The translations under genes were made by a program, and so were the position numbers. A stretch of 64,000 bases of DNA from Streptococcus sanguinis (lineage in GTDB: Bacteria > Bacillota > Bacilli > Lactobacillales > Streptococcaceae), in NCBI GenBank assembly GCA_013378335.1, contig CP040556.1, positions 2,285,492 to 2,349,491 on the forward strand, in the 5' to 3' direction. Below the pieces are notes generated by a model that was given only the letters and a program-made list of their open reading frames with translations, had not been told where the DNA came from and did not search any database. Below, piece after piece: positions 58,526-64,000 of this stretch; within the stretch, counting starts at the first letter, position 1; every line of letters begins with the position of its first letter.

Positions 58526-58570
58526 ATATGGTATGCTCTCTTTCAGAACATATTCCATTATATCAGGTTT

Positions 58571-59335
58571 TTAAGCTTTGTCAACTCTTTTCCCTTTATT
58601 TTCGAAAATATCTTTCAGATATTTCACTCTTAAACGAGTGACCGGACAGCGATGATTTTCGTAAAAAATAATTTCTCGATTTTTCTTGTCATAATCAACA
58701 ATGTTGCCAATATTAACCAGATAAGATTTATGTGGTGAAAAAAATCGTTTAGATTGCTGATCTTTTTCTTGAATATCTGTTATCGTTCCATAAAACTCCT
58801 TGAGAAAATTTTTACCAACAATCCGAAGTTTATGGGAGCTCCCTGTCGTTTCGATATACAAAATATCGTTATAAGGCATTCGAACATCATTGCCACGATA
58901 ACTATATTCAAAATAATCTACCATATTGGTATTTTCAATTAGTGTACTCTTAGTGTAAAGAATACTGTCTTTGATTCTATTTTTAAAAGCATCATTGTTG
59001 ATATCTTTATCGATAAAATCAAGTGCTGATACCTTATATTTAAAAGTCATAGTAGCAAATTCAGATTTTGAGGTTACAAAAACTATAATGGCATAAGGAT
59101 TATGATGACGAATAAATTGAGCTACTTCCAGCCCTTTTGTTTCCTCCCCCTTAATATCAATATCCAAAAAATAAAGCTGGTTAACGTCTCCATTTTCAAT
59201 ATATTTTTTGAATTCTTTGATTTTTCCTGTAACCTGAACCTGGATGTCAATTCCAAGTTCCTCAGCAATTTCTGCTAATGTCGTTTCCATCCTGACTTGA
59301 TGAGATACGGTATCCTCTAAAACTAACACTTTCAT
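58571..59335 (-). CDS. comE: Competence response regulator ComE
   Basis: A 254-residue response regulator: receiver domain with VLVLEDTVSHQ, phosphoacceptor Asp in LYFLDIDIKGEE, conserved Lys in FIDKDIN-like region (SALDFIDKD), then a LytTR DNA-binding domain (MPYNDILYIETTGSSHKL, FFSPHKSYLVNI). When phosphorylated by ComD it activates comCDE and comX for competence. The ATG is 5 bp after the comD stop. Followed by tRNA genes. Confidence 0.95.
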   Translation of the reverse strand: MKVLVLEDTVSHQVRMETTLAEIAEELGIDIQVQVTGKIKEFKKYIENGDVNQLYFLDIDIKGEETKGLEVAQFIRHHNPYAIIVFVTSKSEFATMTFKYKVSALDFIDKDINNDAFKNRIKDSILYTKSTLIENTNMVDYFEYSYRGNDVRMPYNDILYIETTGSSHKLRIVGKNFLKEFYGTITDIQEKDQQSKRFFSPHKSYLVNIGNIVDYDKKNREIIFYENHRCPVTRLRVKYLKDIFENKGKRVDKA

Positions 59336-59340
59336 AAATT

Positions 59341-60675
59341 CTATCTCCTAATTGTTAAAATCTGTGTAAAACTTCTTGGCTCAATTTGTGTATCAAGAGT
59401 GATAAATTCATACCTATCTAAAATTTCCTTGATGTTATTCAATCCATAGCCTCTATTTTCTCCTTTAGTTGAAAATTCGGGCTGATAGAGTTCTTCCAAA
59501 TCCAATTTTCCTTCTTTACGAGAATTTTGAACAACAAAAATGGTTCTATCATCCAGTTGAACCAGAGAAACATGGACAATTTTTTCCAGGCTGTCAATGG
59601 CACTCTCAATAGCATTATTTAATAAAATACTAGCAATTCTGACCAGATCTAACAACTTGATTGGAAGGCGTTCCACTTTATCCTTAACTTCAAAAGTCAG
59701 CTGAATCTGATGTTCACGCGCTTGAAAGATTGTCTCAGTCATGACACTCCTTAAAGCTGAATCTCCTACATTATTCAAATCAAAAACTGTATATTTATCT
59801 GAACGCAGGTTCAAATTTGCATCAGCCAAGACCTCTTGATAAATATGCTCAATTTCCTTGATATCTCCAGTTTGAATAGCCACTTGCATACTTGTCAGCA
59901 TGCTAGCATAATCATGACGAAATCCTTTGATTTCATAGTATAATCTCACAATTTCATCAGTATATTCCTGAAGTCGAAGCTGTTCAGATTCTTTTTGACG
60001 CAAACGCTCTTCTTTCTCGTATTTCTCACGGCTGTCCTTGAATGTCACCAAAGTAGAAAGAAAAGCCAAGAAACAAATAGTAGCAATCATACTGCTAAAA
60101 CTGTTGAAATGCTTTATATTACTAATCCAGTGAGAGAGATTTAAAATCAGCCAATTCATCGCATATAAACTACTAATCATCAGAATCTGAGATTTAAAGA
60201 AACTTCTTTTAAGATAATCTATTCTGAAATCAAAAATATCAATAACCTTTACCATAAAGAACAAGGATATTAAGTTGATACATGTCAGAAACAGGCCCAT
60301 GTACTGAGCTACAAAATCATCTCCTAAAACAGATGAAATAATAACTGAAAAGAAAGTAGTAGAGCTATCAATTGACAAACATAAAAATAAGGAAAGTAAG
60401 AAAGATTGATATTTTTTAATTTTTTCAACTCTACAAAAATACCAAACTATAAATAGAGGGAGAAAAAATGACAGCGTATAAGATGGAAATGAGATTTCAA
60501 ATGAAAACACATGCCCTAAAAAAGCAATTATAAACGGAATTATAATCTCAAGACTAAAGCAAACAGCTACAAAAAAGCGAGTATGCTTAATTTTAGTGAT
60601 TTTTGATAAAATCACTAAAAATGCAGCTAAATTAATAAAAGGATGAACAATTAATCCGATTATTTCAAGTGACAT
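59341..60675 (-). CDS. comD: Competence pheromone histidine kinase ComD
   Basis: A 444-residue HPK10-type sensor. Six or seven N-terminal membrane helices (to about 220) form the CSP receptor. The dimer/phosphorylation region is LYYEIKGFRHDYASMLTSMQ with His in FRHDY, and the ATPase part has ILLNNAIESAIDSLE (N box) and ENRGYGLNNIKEILDR (G box). 27 bp after comC. Confidence 0.95.
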   Translation of the reverse strand: MSLEIIGLIVHPFINLAAFLVILSKITKIKHTRFFVAVCFSLEIIIPFIIAFLGHVFSFEISFPSYTLSFFLPLFIVWYFCRVEKIKKYQSFLLSLFLCLSIDSSTTFFSVIISSVLGDDFVAQYMGLFLTCINLISLFFMVKVIDIFDFRIDYLKRSFFKSQILMISSLYAMNWLILNLSHWISNIKHFNSFSSMIATICFLAFLSTLVTFKDSREKYEKEERLRQKESEQLRLQEYTDEIVRLYYEIKGFRHDYASMLTSMQVAIQTGDIKEIEHIYQEVLADANLNLRSDKYTVFDLNNVGDSALRSVMTETIFQAREHQIQLTFEVKDKVERLPIKLLDLVRIASILLNNAIESAIDSLEKIVHVSLVQLDDRTIFVVQNSRKEGKLDLEELYQPEFSTKGENRGYGLNNIKEILDRYEFITLDTQIEPRSFTQILTIRR

Positions 60676-60702
60676 AAATTTCTCCCCTAAACTTTAAAAT
60701 TC

Positions 60703-60810
60703 TTATCTTCCAAAAATCCAATCCCATGGATTTGGAACGCCTCTTAAATCCCAAAAGGTTTGAACAAGTGAATTGCTATTTGCAGCAATTTGAAAAGAAT
60801 AGATTTTCAT
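60703..60810 (-). CDS. comC: Competence-stimulating peptide precursor ComC
   Basis: A 35-residue peptide reading MKIYSFQIAANSNSLVQTFW then DLRGVPNPWDWIFGR. The leader has no Gly-Gly site, unlike ComC of most streptococci; this is the S. sanguinis type, cut by an unknown route. The mature CSP as predicted has Asp at position 10; from memory the published S. sanguinis CSP has Gly there. Located upstream of comD, with an AGGAGATAG ribosome site 6-10 bases before the ATG at 60810. Too short for the usual gene track. Confidence 0.93.
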   Translation of the reverse strand: MKIYSFQIAANSNSLVQTFWDLRGVPNPWDWIFGR

Positions 60811-60855
60811 AACTATCTCCTATCTTTTTATCTTGTAAGTCACCTTACATTTATC

Positions 60856-60923
60856 ATTATAGAAAAATAGAAAGAGTTAGTGACAATTTTCCCTGAAATG
60901 TCATTTTTTATCCCCAAAATGAC
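60856..60923 (-). promoter_or_regulatory. comC promoter with ComE-type direct repeats
   Basis: Minus strand GTCATTTTGGGG (60923-60912) and GACATTTCAGGG (60902-60891), 21 bases apart start to start, as in pneumococcal ComE boxes (9-bp repeat, 12-bp spacer). A TATAAT lies at 60861-60856. ComE activates its own operon here. Confidence 0.7.
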
Positions 60924-60990
60924 ATTATACCAAAAAAATAGAAGAAAAAAACACGAAATATTGTAAAATACTTCGCATTTTTTACATTTC

Positions 60991-61064
60991 TGATCTCAGC
61001 AGGATTCGAACCTGCGACCGTTCGCTTAGAAGGCGAATGCTCTATCCAGCTGAGCTATGAGACC
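60991..61064 (-). tRNA. tRNA-Arg (TCT)
   Basis: 74 nt: acceptor GGTCTCA/TGAGATC, D arm AGCTCAGCTGGATAGAGCA, anticodon CTTCTAA, T arm GGTTCGAATCC. The tRNA-Arg before comC is a stable landmark in oral streptococci. Confidence 0.95.
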
Positions 61065-61106
61065 AATACCATCTCATTCTATCAGAAAATAGGGTTGCCG
61101 TCAAGA

Positions 61107-61586
61107 TTACTTATGATAAGGACTCCCCTGCTGAATCATAAAAGCTCGATAGATCTGCTCTATTAAAACAAGGCGCATCAGTTGATGAGGTACGGTTAAT
61201 TTGCCAAAACTCATCAGAAGATTTGCCCGCTTTTTTACTGCAGGAGATAAACCTAAACTTCCTCCGATAACAAAAGTGATATCAGAAAAGCCACGCACTG
61301 TAGTATCCATCATGAGCTGACTAAACTTTTCTGACGGAAATTGCTTTCCTTCAATTGCCAAAGCAATAACAAATTCACGCTCATTGATTTTAGCCAGAAT
61401 TTTATTTCCTTCTTTTTCAAGAATCTGCTGATTTTCTAAATCACTAGCTTTATCAGGTGTTTTTTCATCCGCTAGCTCAATCATTTCCACCTTGCAGAAT
61501 CGATTGAGACGCTTCATGTATTCAGCAATTCCATCCTTTAAATATTTTTCTTTCAGTTTTCCAACTGTTACAAGTTTTATTTTCAT
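61107..61586 (-). CDS. rlmH: 23S rRNA pseudouridine-1915 N3-methyltransferase RlmH
   Basis: A 159-residue SPOUT methyltransferase. It begins [23 protein letters not shown], has [15 protein letters not shown] for SAM binding and [25 protein letters not shown] at the end. Length standard. Divergent from htrA. Confidence 0.96.
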   Translation of the reverse strand: MKIKLVTVGKLKEKYLKDGIAEYMKRLNRFCKVEMIELADEKTPDKASDLENQQILEKEGNKILAKINEREFVIALAIEGKQFPSEKFSQLMMDTTVRGFSDITFVIGGSLGLSPAVKKRANLLMSFGKLTVPHQLMRLVLIEQIYRAFMIQQGSPYHK

Positions 61587-61697
61587 AAGTTTATTCTATC
61601 ATATTCATCTATACTTCACACTTTATTAACAAGTAAAATTTATCTGGGAATCGGCTAATCTGCGTATTTTCTAATGCTAATCAACAGTTTTTCTAAG

Positions 61698-61760
61698 TTT
61701 TCCACAAGGTGTGGAAAATTTAAAGGATTTAAGTTATAATTAAGTTTGTATAAATATAAT
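61698..61760 (+). promoter_or_regulatory. htrA promoter: CiaR box and DnaA-box-like palindrome
   Basis: TTTAAG (61728-61733), 5 bases, ATTAAG (61739-61744), 10 bases, TATAAT (61755-61760): the known CiaR promoter layout for htrA. Just upstream, TTTTCCACA (61698-61706) and TGTGGAAAA (61710-61718) are a head-to-head pair 1 mismatch from the DnaA box TTATCCACA. Confidence 0.8.
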
Positions 61761-61789
61761 TTCATCAATTGTAATTCAAGGAGGAAAAC

Positions 61790-62962
61790 ATGAAAAACTC
61801 TTCAAATGCCATCAAAAAGGCTTTATTGCTTTTTGCAGTATTAATTGTAGGTTTTATCGGCGGAAGTTTAGGAAATTATGTTACTACATTACTAACTTCA
61901 CGCGTTAAAATGAATGGAAATTCAACAACTAGTGTAACTACTTCATATAAAAACTCTACAGACATTTCAGAAGCTGTGAAAAAGGTTCAAAATGCTGTTG
62001 TTTCAGTAATTACTTATGCTGAATCTTCCAGCAGCGTTATCAATGATGAATCTTCCAACGATGAATCACAAATCTCCAGTGAAGGTTCTGGCGTAATTTA
62101 TAAAAAAGATGGAAACTCAGCCTATCTGGTAACCAACACCCACGTTCTGAACGGATCAACCAATGTAGATATCTTGCTAGCTGATGGAAACAAGGTTCCA
62201 GGTGAAGTAGTTGGATCAGATGTTTTTTCAGATATCTCTGTCGTTAAAATTAGCTCTGAAAAAGTAACTGATGTCGCAGAATTTGGAGATTCTGGTTCTC
62301 TGACAGTTGGTGAAACAGCAATCGCCATCGGAAGCCCTCTTGGAACAGAATACGCTAACTCAGTAACACAAGGAATTATTTCTAGTTTAGGCAGAAACGT
62401 TACCTTACAATCTGAAAATGGTGAAAATATTTCAACAACTGCACTGCAAACAGATGCTGCAATTAATCCTGGTAACTCTGGCGGCCCGTTGATTAACATC
62501 CAAGGACAAGTTATTGGGATTACTTCAAGTAAAATTTCAACAAATGGCCAAACCTCTGTTGAAGGGATGGGATTTGCGATTCCATCTAATGATGTCGTAA
62601 ATATTATCAATCAACTTGAGAAAAATGGAACAGTCACACGTCCTGCTTTAGGAATTCAAATGATGGATTTATCTAATCTGACAACTTCTGATTTTTCTAA
62701 ATTAAATCTTCCTGCTTCAGTGAAATCAGGTATTCTTGTTCGCTCTGTTCAGCAAGGAATGCCTGCTGATGGCAAGCTTCAAAAAAATGATATCATTACA
62801 AAAGTAGATAATACAGATGTGGAATCCACTAGTGAACTTCAGTCTGCTCTCTACAGGCATAGTATTGGAGATGAGGTGGAGATTACTTATTATCGAGATG
62901 GTAAATCTCAAACAGTCAAAATCAAACTTACCAAATCAACAAAAGAGCTAAGCTCAAATTAA
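61790..62962 (+). CDS. htrA: Serine protease HtrA (DegP)
   Basis: A 390-residue membrane-bound quality-control protease. N-terminal membrane anchor ([20 protein letters not shown]). Triad His118 (TNTHVL), Asp148 (VFSDISV), Ser230 (NPGNSGGPL). One PDZ domain follows (about 280-375; [14 protein letters not shown]). AAGGAGG precedes the ATG. Under CiaR control by its promoter; in streptococci it degrades misfolded exports and CSP. Followed by parB, the common ori-proximal order. Confidence 0.95.
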   Translation: MKNSSNAIKKALLLFAVLIVGFIGGSLGNYVTTLLTSRVKMNGNSTTSVTTSYKNSTDISEAVKKVQNAVVSVITYAESSSSVINDESSNDESQISSEGSGVIYKKDGNSAYLVTNTHVLNGSTNVDILLADGNKVPGEVVGSDVFSDISVVKISSEKVTDVAEFGDSGSLTVGETAIAIGSPLGTEYANSVTQGIISSLGRNVTLQSENGENISTTALQTDAAINPGNSGGPLINIQGQVIGITSSKISTNGQTSVEGMGFAIPSNDVVNIINQLEKNGTVTRPALGIQMMDLSNLTTSDFSKLNLPASVKSGILVRSVQQGMPADGKLQKNDIITKVDNTDVESTSELQSALYRHSIGDEVEITYYRDGKSQTVKIKLTKSTKELSSN

Positions 62963-62980
62963 CCTATTTACAAGATTGTC

Positions 62981-63012
62981 AACACACCTTTACACAATCG
63001 TAAAGGTGTGTT
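62981..63012 (+). terminator. Perfect 13-bp hairpin between htrA and parB
   Basis: AACACACCTTTAC pairs fully with GTAAAGGTGTGTT across a 6-base loop. The tail ATTCTATAT is not a strong T run, so it may be a weak terminator or attenuator. The GTG at 63008, an alternative parB start, lies in the stem. Confidence 0.65.
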
Positions 63013-63025
63013 ATTCTATATACAA

Positions 63026-63787
63026 ATGGAAAACTTTCAATATATTGCACTTAAAGACATTCGAACCAACCCTTATCAGCCTCGTAAAGAATTTTCACAA
63101 AAAAAGATAGAAGAATTAGCGGCATCAATCAAAGAAAATGGTCTCATTCAGCCAATCATTCTTCGGAAATCTTCACTTTTTGGTTATGAAATTTTAGCAG
63201 GCGAACGGAGATTTAGAGCTGCCTCTTTTCTTGGCCTAGAAACGATCCCAGCTGTCGTCAAAGAATTATCTGATGATGAAATGTTGAAACAGGCCATTAT
63301 CGAAAATCTTCAAAGAGAAGACTTGAATTCTATAGAGGAGGCTGAGTCTTATAAAAATTTGATTGACAAAGGCTTGACACATGATGAAATTGCTAAAATC
63401 ATGGGAAAATCTAGACCCTATATAAGCAATATTGTCAGACTTTTACAGCTGGCTAAAGAAGTTCGTCAAGCTATTAAGGAAGAAGAGATTTCTCAAGGAC
63501 ATGCTCGCCTACTGGTCCCCTTAAAAGAAGAAGAACAGTTACTATGGCTGGAAAAGATTTGTCGAGAAGATTTATCGGTTCGAGCAGTTGAAAAGCTTCT
63601 CCAGCAAAAAAAGATTCTCAAAAAGAAACCTAATAAAGAACTGTTTGCTAAATCTGAAGAGGAAAAAATTAAAAAAATTCTCGGTCTGGAAGTTTCTATT
63701 CAGTTAAAAAGCCAGAGTAAAGGAAAGCTGATTATTCCTTTTGAAAGCGAAGAAGAATATCAAAGAATTATAAACAGTTTTAAATAA
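63026..63787 (+). CDS. parB: Chromosome partitioning protein ParB (Spo0J)
   Basis: A 253-residue parS-binding CTPase. Begins MENFQYIALKDIRTNPYQPRKEF; the CTP-binding box is LAGERRFRAASFLG, then IIENLQREDLNSIEEAESY, and the HTH LTHDEIAKIMGKSRPYISNIVRLL. The C-terminal dimer domain follows. ATG at 63026 is used; the GTG at 63008 is hidden in a hairpin. No ParA is encoded here; streptococci have ParB without ParA. It lies just left of oriC. Confidence 0.94.
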   Translation: MENFQYIALKDIRTNPYQPRKEFSQKKIEELAASIKENGLIQPIILRKSSLFGYEILAGERRFRAASFLGLETIPAVVKELSDDEMLKQAIIENLQREDLNSIEEAESYKNLIDKGLTHDEIAKIMGKSRPYISNIVRLLQLAKEVRQAIKEEEISQGHARLLVPLKEEEQLLWLEKICREDLSVRAVEKLLQQKKILKKKPNKELFAKSEEEKIKKILGLEVSIQLKSQSKGKLIIPFESEEEYQRIINSFK

Positions 63788-64000
63788 AACTGTTATTTTC
63801 TTTTTTTAAAATAACAAGATTATCCACTGTTAAATCAATTAGGAAGCCTATTAAAATAAGAAATTTTAACTTTATTCACATTCTGTGGATAACTTCAGCT
63901 AACAATGTGAATTCTTTTCCAGTTCTTGTGGAAAACTTCTAACCTTTATGATAAAATAAGATGCGTATGAATCAGAAAATTATAGAAAAGGAGGGAAGTT
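63788..64000 (+). other. oriC-proximal DnaA-box cluster and dnaA leader
   Basis: DnaA boxes and near-matches: TTATCCACT (63820), TTATTCACA (63872), TGTGGATAA (63884, perfect in reverse), TGTGGAAAA (63927). AT-rich stretches lie between. A good GGAGGG ribosome site is at the very end (about 63991), so dnaA probably begins just past the edge. This matches the usual oriC-left of Firmicutes. Confidence 0.8.

Noticed and set aside
62122..62610. 162-residue minus-strand frame within htrA
   Set aside because: Shadow of htrA.

Overview
The window is chromosomal DNA of a viridans streptococcus, most likely Streptococcus sanguinis or a close relative. The best species marker is a tiny comC gene whose predicted pheromone, DLRGVPNPWDWIFGR, has no double-glycine leader; this is the S. 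sanguinis type of competence peptide. Type IV pilus genes at the left edge and the order comCDE - tRNA-Arg - rlmH - htrA - parB - (dnaA) at the right edge fit the same species. The right end stops a few bases before where dnaA should start, in a cluster of DnaA boxes, so the window is the left flank of oriC.

Layout. 1-3216 (minus): end of a type IV pilus operon, pilB (frameshifted), pilT, pilC (cut by the window). 3217-4337: a 1.1 kb gene-free stretch with hairpins and a CiaR-like repeat. 4338-8615: cation efflux protein, TetR regulator, MFS transporter, Cof phosphatase, acetyltransferase. 8656-13118 (minus): complete dltXABCD operon for D-alanylation of teichoic acids. 13377-15323: PadR / DUF1700 (frameshifted) / DUF4097 operon. 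15467-18492: LD-carboxypeptidase, then a beta-helix lipoprotein and VTC-domain protein behind a CiaR-like promoter. 18687-22931: YhgE/Pip membrane protein with palindromic operators, a frameshifted lipoprotein gene and a TetR regulator. 23035-27087 (minus): an unusual four-gene cluster (NAD-dependent epimerase, metallo-beta-lactamase-fold hydrolase, adenylate-forming enzyme, ketoacyl synthase III homologue) that looks like an uncharacterised acyl or lactone biosynthesis pathway. 27343-28139: rpsD with a structured leader. 28217-30945 (minus): ThiXYZ-type ABC importer under a TPP riboswitch.

31039-64000 is mostly conserved core: a HAD pseudogene, veg, dnaB-rplI-gdpP, mnmG, mnmA, sdaAB-sdaAA, a HAD phosphatase, a LysM protein, ymfF-ymfH-rodZ-pgsA-ecfA1-ecfA2-ecfT, yaaA-recF, guaB, trpS, an ABC-F protein, a YfhO-type membrane protein, three tRNAs, comCDE, rlmH, htrA and parB. 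Two parS-like palindromes lie inside genes 7-16 kb left of parB.

Three genes (pilB, the DUF1700 gene, the DUF4947-like lipoprotein) are broken by a single-base length change in a homopolymer, and one HAD gene has an in-frame TAG. The homopolymer pattern may mean residual sequencing error or slipped-strand variation; the sequence alone cannot decide. All function calls come from reading motifs and gene order; no database search was run.
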